This document shows positions 1-6,259 of a stretch of DNA of 7,672 bases, one piece after another. The notes below the pieces were generated by a model, which was not told the DNA's origin, searched no databases, and saw nothing but the letters and a program-made list of their open reading frames with translations. Source of the DNA: UBA2773 sp964643985. GTDB lineage: Bacteria > Patescibacteriota > Minisyncoccia > Moranbacterales > DUUL01. How positions within the stretch are numbered: the stretch's first letter is position 1; each line of letters begins with the position of its first letter. The stretch covers positions 1-7,672 of the forward strand of contig CAZXUS010000035.1 in NCBI GenBank assembly GCA_964643985.1. Direction: 5' to 3'. Made by a program: the position numbers and the translations under genes.

Positions 1-780
1 GACTTTGAAGCTGGCACGCCAGTGTCGGTGGAGTCACCCTTGAAATACCACCCTTGTTCTTCTGGATGTCTAACCTAGGTCCATTATCTGGATCGGGGAC
101 ACTGCCTGGTGGGTAGTTTGACTGGGGCGGTCGCCTCCCAAAGTGTAACGGAGGCGCTCATAAAGTTTGGCTAGCTCCGGATGGAAATCGGAGTGATAGG
201 ACAAAACCATAAGCCAAATTTACTGCGAGACCTATCAGTCGAGCAGTTGCGAAAGCAGGATTTAGTGAACCGACCGTGGCATATAGATGCGCGGAAGATC
301 AGCAGATAAAAGTTACCCCGGGGATAACAGGCTAATAGCGCCCAATAGTTCATATAGACGGCGCTGTTTGGCACCTCGATGTCGGCTCATCTCATCCTGG
401 GACTGAAGAAGGCCCCAAGGGTATGGCTGTTCGCCATTTAAAGAGGTACGCGAGCTGGGTTCAAACCGTCGTAAGACAGGTTGGTCTCTATCTGCCGTAG
501 GCGTTGTTGTTTGAGGAGATTCTTTCCTAGTACGAGAGGACCGGAAAGAGCTAACCTCTGGTGTATCAGCTGTCACTGCCAAGTGCACCGCTGAGTAGCT
601 ATGTTGGTTAGGGATAACTGCTGAAAGCATATAAGCGGGAAGCCCACTCCAAGATAAGACAACCGTTTCGATTTATCGAAACAAAATTTCCTGGTAGACT
701 ACCAGGTTGATAGGTTCTAGGTATAAGTGCAGTAATGCATTAAGCCGAGGAATACTAATAAATTTAGGAGTACCCACTTT
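1..780 (+). rRNA. rrl: 23S ribosomal RNA, 3' part (domains V-VI)
   Basis: This is the 3' part of the large-subunit rRNA; the 5' part lies before the window. Seen directly: the peptidyl-transferase segment GGGGATAACAGGCT at 320-333, with position 327 corresponding to E. coli A2451, the A-loop hairpin GGCTGTTCGCC near 423-434, and the sarcin-ricin loop AGTACGAGAGGACC at 529-542. The offset to E. coli numbering (about 2124) puts the mature 3' end near 780, so there is no large insertion in this part. Several helices differ from E. coli by paired changes, for example ACCGCC/GGCGGT replaced by AGCGCC/GGCGCT around 335-365, so the gene appears functional. The exact 3' end is an estimate from alignment by eye. 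Confidence 0.97.
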
Positions 781-781
781 T

Positions 782-836
782 TCTCTTTGATAATCATTTT
801 GTGACGTTTACGTCCTCAATGTGGTTATTAATGAGA
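782..836 (+). other. long imperfect hairpin just after 23S rRNA
   Basis: Positions 782-795 pair with 823-836 with one T-T mismatch and G-U wobbles. ATT at 796-798 then pairs with AAT at 818-820, and the tip is GACG-TTTA-CGTC (803-814). No U-tract follows, so this is more likely an rRNA processing structure, for example an RNase III-type substrate, than a terminator. The pairing is read directly; the role is inferred. Confidence 0.45.
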
Positions 837-1036
837 TTTCGACTGGCAATTAACAGTGATTGATTTAAGGTAATGAAACCCTTGATTCAAGATCTAAAAA
901 AGTTTAAACTTGATTTATATTACAGAATTAAAAAAACGTGATTTAAAATTTAACTCACTCGGTTATTTTTAGCTGAAAAGGGTTTTATTTTGTCAAATAG
1001 GGGGTGTTTTTAATTTCGATTTAAATTCTTGAAAAT

Positions 1037-1141
1037 ATGATTAAAAATGGCACGTTTCAATTGTCTTTGATGATATTGGGAGTAATAATGTTCTGTACTT
1101 TTGTACTTTTATTTTCCGCTCCAGTTATCAAAGCTTTTTAA
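1037..1141 (+). CDS. possible small hydrophobic peptide (34 aa) in the rRNA spacer
   Basis: ATG at 1037 opens a 34-codon frame ending with TAA at 1139-1141. The peptide begins MIKNGTFQ and then runs almost entirely hydrophobic (LSLMILGVIMF...LLF) to SAPVIKAF, which looks like a single membrane span or a signal peptide. No ribosome binding site and no convincing promoter were seen upstream. T-rich DNA produces hydrophobic frames by chance, and a location between 23S and 5S argues against a protein gene. It may be chance or the remnant start of a lost gene. It is reported only because it would otherwise be missed. Confidence 0.15.
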   Translation: MIKNGTFQLSLMILGVIMFCTFVLLFSAPVIKAF

Positions 1142-1214
1142 CAGGGAACTTTCTTCAAGAAAAATTTCCAAAAATTTCTTTTAAAATTTACATCTACAAA
1201 ATTCAATTCAATTC

Positions 1215-1356
1215 AATTTGAATTTATAGTTCTTGGTGTTTATAGCGACGGGGTAATACCTGATCCCATTTCGAACTCAGCAGTTAAGACTGTCTGCGCC
1301 GATGGTAGCCTTTACCGGTGAGAGTAGGTCGATGCCAAGAACCATGAATTCAAATT
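1215..1356 (+). other. 5S precursor stem (flanking inverted repeat)
   Basis: Positions 1215-1236 are complementary to 1335-1356 over 22 nt with only one G-U wobble and one mismatch. This extends helix I of 5S rRNA well beyond the mature ends. Such stems are the usual substrate for 5S maturation by an RNase E, M5 or III type enzyme. The upstream strand can also pair locally: AAATTCAA (1199-1206) with TTGAATTT (1218-1225), a competing hairpin. Confidence 0.6.
1230..1342 (+). rRNA. rrf: 5S ribosomal RNA
   Basis: The gene matches the 5S consensus throughout: TTCTTGGTG at the 5' end pairs with CCAAGAA at the 3' end, with CCCATTTCGAACTCAG in helix III/loop C, GCGCCGATGGTAG in the middle, and GAGAGTAGGTCGATGCC near the end. 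The length is about 113 nt, slightly short but within range. It lies downstream of 23S on the same strand, as in a standard rRNA operon. The flanks (1215-1229 and 1343-1356) extend helix I into a 22-nt precursor stem. The ends are estimated by analogy with E. coli 5S. Confidence 0.95.
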
Positions 1357-1358
1357 TT

Positions 1359-1388
1359 AAAAACCGCTTGTAATAGGCGGTTTTTTTG
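1359..1388 (+). terminator. intrinsic terminator of the rRNA operon
   Basis: A stem AAAAACCGC (1359-1367) pairs with GCGGTTTTT (1377-1385), with a T-G pair extending it inward and a loop of about seven nucleotides. It is followed by a run of T to 1387. The location right after 5S fits the end of the rRNA transcript. Confidence 0.88.
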
Positions 1389-1393
1389 ATTAT

Positions 1394-1422
1394 TTGCAAA
1401 GTTGTTCAGAAAAGAATATAAT
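1394..1422 (+). promoter_or_regulatory. sigma70-type promoter for the DUF2339 gene
   Basis: The -35 is TTGCAA (1394-1399), the spacer is 17 nt, and the -10 is TATAAT (1417-1422). The predicted transcription start near 1429 leaves a leader of about 37 nt before the ATG at 1466. It lies directly after the rRNA terminator, which supports a fresh transcription unit. Confidence 0.7.
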
Positions 1423-1465
1423 TTAAATGATAAATAAACAAAAATAAAATCTTTAATCTAATGAA

Positions 1466-3751
1466 ATGGAATCTTTCAAATTATTAAAAAATGAAATTGC
1501 TCAATTAAAAGAGCAATCGCAAAAAGTTAATCAACAAATTGAGCAACTTCAAAAAAACCAAAATTTCTTAAATGAAAAGCTTATCGGAATAAAAAAAGAG
1601 GCTGTTATTGAGAATAGGGTTGAAAATATAGAAACATCAAAACCTGAAGAAAGAGAAGAACCAAAATCAGTCGGAGGAATTTTCTTGATAATTTTTGGAT
1701 GTTTATTATCTTTGACTATTGTTGGCGCTATAATTGGAATCCCTTTGCTTATTTGGGGAGTTGTTTTGGTTTCTAGAAAGTCAGAAGGAAAATCACTCAA
1801 AATCGAAGAAGAAAATAAAAAAACGAACAAACCAGTAGTCAAGACGGCCGAAATTAAAAAAACAATTCAAACTCAAACAACCCCAGATTCTCAATCTTTC
1901 GAAGAAAATTTAGGTATAAAATGGTTTACGCGAATTGGAATTTTGGCGCTTGTTTTGGGAATTGGTTTTTTCATCAAATACACCATTGATATGGGTTGGA
2001 TTAGCCATTTAATGAGAATATCAATGGGAATTATTTTCGGAATAAGTCTCGTGATATCTGGACAATTTTTATCGAAAAAAGAAAAATATAGTAACTGGGC
2101 CAAAACTTTAGTTGGAGGCGGTTTCGCAATTACTTATTTTGTTGTTTTTGCTGCCTATCATTTTCAAGAATATCGAATGGCGATTGGAATGAGTCAAACT
2201 CTGGACATTTTTCTTCTGAGCTTGGTAGTGCTTACTGCAATCCTATTTTCTCTAAAAGATAACTCCCGAATAATAGCCGCTGAATCATTTTTCTTGGGCT
2301 ATTTAGTCGCCTTGTTGAATAATAATTTTGAAGTAATGACAATTGTCTATACTCTAATTCTTACTTTGGGATTAGTAATTGTAGTCTCTTACAAAAAATG
2401 GTCCTTAATCGGCTTGGGCGGAATAATGGCCTCATATTTTATGTATTTGTTATGGCTTAATGACAACCCAGATTCTTTCATGTATTCAGGCTTGATTCTC
2501 GTCAGCTATTTTATGGCCTTCACAGTCCAGTCAATCTTTTTAACTGAGAAAAAAGAAATTTTTGGAAAAAATGTTTCAATGATTCTAATCAATTCTGGTC
2601 TTTTCTTCTTGCTATATTATTCTCAAATCGAAAAATACTATCCCGATTTTGCTGGATTTTTTATTTTCATTTTGGCCATTTTTAATTTTATTGGACTTTA
2701 TATTTTTAAAATCTTGGGAGAACGAAAATATTCATTTGTCTATCTGTGCTTGGCTTTATTCTGTGTCACTCTTTTTATCCCAATTCAGTTTAACCCTGAA
2801 TTGGTGACGATTGTTTGGTCTCTTGAGGCACTTGTTTTATTAGCTATGTTTTTGAAATTGAGGATCGATGTTTTGAAAAACAGCTCTTTTATCATCGCTT
2901 TCATCGTGGCTTTTAGAACTTTTTTTATAGACACCTCTGCGCTTGCTAAGCTAGATTTAAATCATCTATTTAGTAGTACCCGATTATTTTCTTTTTTAGC
3001 GACAATTCTTTGTTTTTACGTAATGTCTAAAATTATTAAAAACAGAAAAGAAATATTTGAAGAAGGAGAACTTAGAATCGCTTCAATTTATTTGTGGTTG
3101 GCTTCCGGTTTCTTGGTTCTAATTATTTTCTTGGAACTAGCTGATGATTATTCATTTTTAGTGACGGTTCTTTTGTCATTCTTAACTTTGCTCTATTTAT
3201 CAATCTCGAAACTAAGCAACAAAGAATTTTATCAGCAAGCTCTCGTTTTTTCGATGATATTATTTAGCAAAGTTTTGTTTTATGACGCTTGGAATTTTAA
3301 CGATTTTAGTTTAATCAACTTATTTTCTAGCTCTCGCTTTTTCGCTTTTATAATAGTAACGGTAGTGTTTTACGGAGTTAGTTGGAATTTAAAAAATAAT
3401 AGTGAATTACTGGATAAATCAGTCATGTTTGTCTCAAATATTTATTCATATTTAGGCACATTTTTAATTTTCCTTTTAATTCTGATTGAAATGGAAGGTT
3501 TTTGGATTTCTGCTACTTGGAGCATTTTGGCGCTAAGTTTAATGATGATTGGACTATTTTTGGGCAACAGGCAATTGAGACTTCAGGGAATAATTATTTT
3601 CTTAATCACTATTCTTAGAGTTTTCTTGTATGACTCAAGTAGTTTAGATACAATTTATCGAACTTTCTCCTATATTGTTTTGGGTTCAATCTTGCTTTCA
3701 GTTTCCTTCCTCTACACAAAATACAAAGAAAAACTCAAGGAAATTCTTTAA
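1466..3751 (+). CDS. DUF2339 family polytopic membrane protein (761 aa)
   Basis: This is a large integral membrane protein of the DUF2339 family; its biochemical role is unknown. Residues 1-45 form a likely coiled coil rich in Q, E, K and N. Two spans follow at about 69-103, then a charged linker (105-145). The family signature starts at 146 (EENLGIKWFTRIGILALVLG) and continues with IKYTIDMGWISHLMRISMG (170-188) and LVGGGFAITYF (215-225). About twenty hydrophobic spans follow to the C-terminus. The C-terminal third carries a three-fold repeat of about 115 residues around 486-530, 604-648 and 719-760, each with an F(I/Y)D or (F/L)YD motif before a span. The start at 1466 lacks a Shine-Dalgarno sequence; an ATG at 1461 is in another frame. 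The length is usual for the family. It is probably transcribed alone from the promoter at 1394-1422. Confidence 0.9.
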   Translation: MESFKLLKNEIAQLKEQSQKVNQQIEQLQKNQNFLNEKLIGIKKEAVIENRVENIETSKPEEREEPKSVGGIFLIIFGCLLSLTIVGAIIGIPLLIWGVVLVSRKSEGKSLKIEEENKKTNKPVVKTAEIKKTIQTQTTPDSQSFEENLGIKWFTRIGILALVLGIGFFIKYTIDMGWISHLMRISMGIIFGISLVISGQFLSKKEKYSNWAKTLVGGGFAITYFVVFAAYHFQEYRMAIGMSQTLDIFLLSLVVLTAILFSLKDNSRIIAAESFFLGYLVALLNNNFEVMTIVYTLILTLGLVIVVSYKKWSLIGLGGIMASYFMYLLWLNDNPDSFMYSGLILVSYFMAFTVQSIFLTEKKEIFGKNVSMILINSGLFFLLYYSQIEKYYPDFAGFFIFILAIFNFIGLYIFKILGERKYSFVYLCLALFCVTLFIPIQFNPELVTIVWSLEALVLLAMFLKLRIDVLKNSSFIIAFIVAFRTFFIDTSALAKLDLNHLFSSTRLFSFLATILCFYVMSKIIKNRKEIFEEGELRIASIYLWLASGFLVLIIFLELADDYSFLVTVLLSFLTLLYLSISKLSNKEFYQQALVFSMILFSKVLFYDAWNFNDFSLINLFSSSRFFAFIIVTVVFYGVSWNLKNNSELLDKSVMFVSNIYSYLGTFLIFLLILIEMEGFWISATWSILALSLMMIGLFLGNRQLRLQGIIIFLITILRVFLYDSSSLDTIYRTFSYIVLGSILLSVSFLYTKYKEKLKEIL

Positions 3752-3781
3752 AGTTTATAATTTGAAATTTTTAAGAATTTC
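3740..3781 (+). repeat. inverted repeat over the DUF2339 stop codon
   Basis: GAAATTCTT (3740-3748) is the exact reverse complement of AAGAATTTC (3773-3781), and the pairing can extend inward past one T-T mismatch. No T-run follows, so it is a weak terminator at best; it may protect the 3' end of the mRNA. It is AT-rich, so chance is possible. Confidence 0.3.
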
Positions 3782-3836
3782 TGCTATTGTTTAATTGGAA
3801 ACAATTCCTAAACAGAGATAAAGAATCAAATAAAAA

Positions 3837-4664
3837 ATGGAAAAAAGAGATATTAAAAGAAATCTAGTAGTTTTAGTTTATTTAGCTTTGTTGGGAGCGC
3901 TTATTTTTGGTATTTATTTTTTTCTTAAACCTCGGGCGACTTGCAACGACGGAATCAAAAATCAATTAGAAGAAGATGTTGATTGCGGTGGGCCTTGTTC
4001 AGCTTGTGAGGTGATTCATGAAATTGAAGACATTATTGTTAGAAAAATTGAATGGGTGGATACCGCTACTGATAAGTTCGATACGGTTATAACAATTGAA
4101 AATCCCAACAGTCTTTTCGGAGCGTCAACTCTTCGCTATAAATTAAAATATCTCGATCAAGCAGGAGAAATAATCAAAGAAACTGCGTGGCTTAAAGATT
4201 TTATCTTACCGCAACAAGAAAAATATCTTTTGGCTCAAGAAATCGAGGTGCCAAAAAATTTAACCAAAATCGAAGTAGAGCTGGGTGAAGTCATTTGGAA
4301 AAAATTTACCGTTCAACAGCAAAATCCAAAATTAGAAGTTATTTTGACCGAATTCTCAAATTCTTTTCAGCAGGATCCTGGCGGTTTTTATCGTGTGACG
4401 GGCACTTTGGTCAATGAAAGCCCAATCGATTGTGAAATTATTAAAATAAAAGTAGTTCTTAGAGACAACAAAAACGATCTTTTGGCTACTAATTCTCAAG
4501 TTGTAAATACTCTTCACTCCAAGGAACAGCGTGATTTTAATATTCCTTTTCCTTCTGATTACAATATGTTGAATGTGACAAATGTCGAAATTAAACCAGA
4601 AACTAACATTTTTAATTCTGATAATCTAGTTCATTTCTATGGAATAACTAGCGACACGGAATGA
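3837..4664 (+). CDS. membrane-anchored protein with DGxxN/DCGGxCxxC cysteine motif (275 aa), function unknown
   Basis: I do not recognise a named family for the whole protein. Residues 9-30 form one transmembrane helix after a positively charged N-terminus (MEKRDIKRN). There is no signal-peptidase-like site, so it is probably anchored with the rest outside (N-in). Just after the helix, residues 36-57 carry C36, DGIKN, DCGG at C50, and C54/C57. This compact four-cysteine motif is common in extracellular proteins of bacteria, where it may form disulfides or bind metal. Residues about 60-160 and 165-272 look like two beta-rich, FxLYD/Ig-like domains, for example the stretch TGTLVNESPIDCEIIKIKVV at 188-207. 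No catalytic motif is visible. The ATG at 3837 is the first in frame and has no Shine-Dalgarno. A weak promoter-like TTGTTT (3787-3792) lies upstream. It could assist cell-surface or secretion functions, but this is speculative. Confidence 0.8.
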   Translation: MEKRDIKRNLVVLVYLALLGALIFGIYFFLKPRATCNDGIKNQLEEDVDCGGPCSACEVIHEIEDIIVRKIEWVDTATDKFDTVITIENPNSLFGASTLRYKLKYLDQAGEIIKETAWLKDFILPQQEKYLLAQEIEVPKNLTKIEVELGEVIWKKFTVQQQNPKLEVILTEFSNSFQQDPGGFYRVTGTLVNESPIDCEIIKIKVVLRDNKNDLLATNSQVVNTLHSKEQRDFNIPFPSDYNMLNVTNVEIKPETNIFNSDNLVHFYGITSDTE

Positions 4665-4680
4665 AAAATTATTATTATTT

Positions 4681-4706
4681 AGCTAATTTAAATAGCTTTT
4701 GTTTTT
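4681..4706 (+). terminator. weak terminator-like hairpin after the 275-aa gene
   Basis: AGCTA (4681-4685) pairs with TAGCT (4693-4697), followed by TTT, G and TTTTTT up to 4707. The stem is only five strong pairs, so termination would be inefficient. The location 17 nt after the stop codon at 4664 fits the gene end. Confidence 0.35.
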
Positions 4707-4711
4707 TGGAT

Positions 4712-4740
4712 TTGACAACTGGTCTTTCTAGTTGTATAAT
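4712..4740 (+). promoter_or_regulatory. perfect consensus sigma70 promoter for secE-nusG-rplK, with internal inverted repeat
   Basis: The -35 is TTGACA (4712-4717), the spacer is 17 nt, and the -10 is TATAAT (4735-4740): all twelve consensus positions match. The transcription start should be near 4747. ACAACT (4715-4720) and AGTTGT (4730-4735) form an exact inverted repeat with a 9-nt centre. It overlaps the end of the -35 and the first base of the -10, so it is a candidate operator. The promoter itself is clear; regulation is inferred. Confidence 0.88.
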
Positions 4741-4752
4741 GAATCAGATATT

Positions 4753-4773
4753 AAAGAGCCGAAAGGCTTTTTT
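4753..4773 (+). terminator. leader hairpin with U-tract before secE (possible attenuator)
   Basis: AAAGAGCC (4753-4760) pairs with GGCTTTTT (4765-4772) through a GAAA tetraloop with one G-U wobble, and six T's end at 4773. It has the form of an intrinsic terminator but lies only about 6-26 nt after the predicted start of the secE transcript. It may attenuate that transcript, stop read-through from upstream, or act as a 5' stabilising hairpin. Confidence 0.55.
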
Positions 4774-4806
4774 AAATACTGAAATAATAGATTTTATTAA
4801 AGCACA

Positions 4807-4989
4807 ATGAAAAAAATTATAAACTTCGTCAAAGAAGCTCGAGTGGAACTTAAAAAAGTAAGTTGGCCTAGCCGAGAACAAACCATCAAATATACCATAA
4901 TTGTAATTGGAGTTAGTTTGGCAACCGCTCTATTTTTAGGAGTGCTTGATTTATTATTTTCATTTGGAGTGGGAAAATTTATTGTTTAA
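4807..4989 (+). CDS. secE: preprotein translocase subunit SecE
   Basis: SecE is the small essential subunit of the SecYEG protein-conducting channel in the cytoplasmic membrane, clamping SecY from the side. The 60-residue product has the short single-span bacterial form. The amphipathic helix with the family signature VELKKVSWPSREQT lies at about residues 13-26, followed by one transmembrane helix at about 29-55. The ATG at 4807 gives the usual distance to the signature; no Shine-Dalgarno precedes it. It is first in the secE-nusG-rplK order conserved across bacteria and sits 54 nt before nusG, so the genes are likely co-transcribed from the promoter at 4712-4740. Confidence 0.96.
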   Translation: MKKIINFVKEARVELKKVSWPSREQTIKYTIIVIGVSLATALFLGVLDLLFSFGVGKFIV

Positions 4990-5043
4990 ATCAAAGAGAA
5001 CTGTTTTTGAATAAAGATATTTTTAATAAATAAACTTGATAAT

Positions 5044-5589
5044 ATGGCTAAGCAAGTTCAAAATCGCGGCAGATCTTGGTATGTTCTTCACACTTACAGT
5101 GGTTACGAAGACAATGTTGCGCGAAATTTGGAGCAACGAATTGAGTCCATGGAAATGCAGGACAAAATTTTCAAAGTAATGGTCCCTAAAGAAAAAAAGA
5201 TTAAGATTAAAAACGGGAAAAGATGTACAGTTGAAGAGAAAATTTTCCCTGGATACGTTTTAGTTGAAATGGACGTGACGGATGAATCTTGGTACGTAGT
5301 TCGAAATACTCCGAATGTCACGGGTTTCATTGGCCTAGGAACTACTCCAACTCCAGTTGATCCAAAGGAAATGGGTGTTATTGAAAAACGAGATAAAAAA
5401 GATGAAGCGAAATATAATGTAGATGTTGAAGTGGGAGAAATTATTAAGATTGTCGATGGCCCTTTTAAGGGATATGAAAGTAAAGTTGAAGGTATGGATA
5501 TTGATCGAGGGAAGGTGAGTGTGTTGGTGAATATTTTTGGAAGAGAAACACCAGTAGAATTAGATTTCCTTCAAATCAAGAAGATCTAG
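5044..5589 (+). CDS. nusG: transcription termination/antitermination factor NusG
   Basis: NusG binds RNA polymerase during elongation and links it to Rho or to ribosomal protein S10. The 181-residue product has the standard length. The NGN domain spans about residues 10-115: it opens with SWYVLHTYSGYEDNVARNLE at 11-30, carries the core IFPGYVLVEM at 67-76 and ends with TPNVTGFIG at 89-97. The C-terminal KOW domain covers about 127-181, with VGEIIKIVDGPFKGYESKV at 130-148 and the hallmark GRETPVELDF at 166-175. There is no insertion between domains. The ATG at 5044 lacks a Shine-Dalgarno. The stop codon is followed within two nucleotides by the GC-rich foldback element, which separates it from rplK. 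Confidence 0.97.
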   Translation: MAKQVQNRGRSWYVLHTYSGYEDNVARNLEQRIESMEMQDKIFKVMVPKEKKIKIKNGKRCTVEEKIFPGYVLVEMDVTDESWYVVRNTPNVTGFIGLGTTPTPVDPKEMGVIEKRDKKDEAKYNVDVEVGEIIKIVDGPFKGYESKVEGMDIDRGKVSVLVNIFGRETPVELDFLQIKKI

Positions 5590-5590
5590 A

Positions 5591-5703
5591 CTTGCTTGTT
5601 TGGCGCATTTCTTTGTCGGGTCCTCCGCCACTCGCTCGATGAACCATTAAGTTCATCTCGCTCAGTGCTCGGACTCTCCGCGAACTGCACTCAAACAATC
5701 AAG
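5591..5703. repeat. GC-rich foldback element between nusG and rplK
   Basis: This is a 113-nt stretch of about 52% G+C by hand count, against AT-rich flanks. It folds as one long interrupted hairpin. The outer arm 5591-5602 pairs with 5692-5703, then 5603-5607 with 5686-5690, GTCC (5620-5623) with GGAC (5671-5674), CACT (5629-5632) with AGTG (5664-5667), and GATGAAC (5638-5644) with GTTCATC (5651-5657) around a CATTAA loop. The two mismatches in the outer arms are both C-A as written, so on the minus strand they become U-G wobbles. The minus strand therefore folds better and has purine-rich internal loops (GAGCGA against GAGCG). No protein frame of note was seen. It may be a mobile intergenic repeat, a small RNA or an rplK leader structure; which one cannot be told from one copy. 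Confidence 0.65.
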
Positions 5704-5770
5704 CCTCCGAGAAATAGATTATTCAAAAAAGATTTTAAAATAATTGTATATATAATTTAATCAGAAAAAA

Positions 5771-6199
5771 ATGGCAGATAAAAAAGCAACCACAGTAATT
5801 AAACTTCAAATTAAAGCCGGCCAAGCCAATCCTGCTCCTCCAGTTGGACCAGCCTTAGGACAACACGGTTTGAATATTCAAGATTTTTGTCTTCAATTCA
5901 ACAACGCTACCAAAGAAATGCAAGGAGATTTGATTCCAGTGGAAATTAGTGTTTATGAAGATCGAAGTTTTAGTTTTAAATTGAAAACTTCTCCAGCTTC
6001 AGAGCTTTTGAAAAAAGCCGCTGGAATCAAAAAAGGGGCCGCTAATCCTTTGACTGATAAAGCCGGAACTGTGACAAAAAAACAAATTCAAGAAATTGCG
6101 GAGAAAAAAATGGAAGATTTGAATGCCAACGATATTGACGCTGCTAACAAAATTGTCGCCGGAACAGCTAGATCAATGGGAATTAAGATTGAGAACTAG
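5771..6199 (+). CDS. rplK: large ribosomal subunit protein uL11
   Basis: uL11 binds the GTPase-associated region of 23S rRNA (helices 43-44) and helps recruit elongation factors. The 142-residue product has the normal length. The N-terminal domain carries VIKLQIKAGQANPAPPVGPA at 9-28 and LGQHGLNIQDFCLQFN at 29-44. The C-terminal RNA-binding domain begins near 72 and carries TSPASELLKKAAGI at 73-86, GAANPL at 89-94, and ends with IVAGTARSMGI at 127-137. The ATG at 5771 is preceded by an A-run without a Shine-Dalgarno. A TATAAT lies at 5751-5756 but without a -35 at proper distance. The gene normally precedes rplA (L1), but here tRNA-Trp and an opposing recombinase gene follow. Confidence 0.97.
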   Translation: MADKKATTVIKLQIKAGQANPAPPVGPALGQHGLNIQDFCLQFNNATKEMQGDLIPVEISVYEDRSFSFKLKTSPASELLKKAAGIKKGAANPLTDKAGTVTKKQIQEIAEKKMEDLNANDIDAANKIVAGTARSMGIKIEN

Positions 6200-6259
6200 T
6201 TTTTTGTAAAAACAGAATAAATTTTTGTAATTTTATTTTTAATAAGGTTGGCGTAATAA

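Larger units (their letters stand above)
781..1229 (+). other. 23S-5S internal transcribed spacer
   Basis: This is about 450 nt of AT-rich spacer between the two rRNAs, with no tRNA visible. It starts with a long imperfect hairpin (782-836). It also contains a 12-bp palindrome AAGTTTAAACTT (900-911), a hydrophobic 34-codon reading frame (1037-1141), a hairpin at 1144-1169 (GGGAA/TTTCC and TTTCT/AGAAA, no U-tract) and a pentamer repeat AATTC x3 before the 5S (about 1200-1214). No promoter or terminator of good quality was seen, so the spacer is probably co-transcribed with the rRNAs. Confidence 0.8.

Noticed and set aside
171..630. Two minus-strand reading frames (171-374 and 313-630)
   Set aside because: They lie entirely antisense within conserved 23S rRNA and encode no recognisable protein.
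1144..1169. Hairpin in the spacer as an rRNA terminator
   Set aside because: There is no T-run after it, and the 5S gene downstream belongs to the same operon.
1461..1463. ATG at 1461 as start of the DUF2339 gene
   Set aside because: It is in a different frame from the coding sequence that starts at 1466.
1549..2103. Minus-strand frames inside the DUF2339 gene
   Set aside because: They are shadows of a clear family member on the plus strand, with low-complexity content.
3786..3822. Promoter and operator before the 275-aa gene (TTGTTT, TAAACA or GATAAA; palindrome ATTGTTT/AAACAAT)
   Set aside because: Neither -10 candidate is close to consensus and the palindrome is AT-rich; too weak to list as a feature.
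5103..5330. Minus-strand frame inside nusG
   Set aside because: It is a shadow of the conserved NGN domain.
5722..5756. Promoter for rplK using TATAAT at 5751-5756
   Set aside because: The nearest -35-like TTCAAA is 23 nt away, and the leader would be only about 8 nt; in such AT-rich DNA a lone TATAAT is weak evidence.
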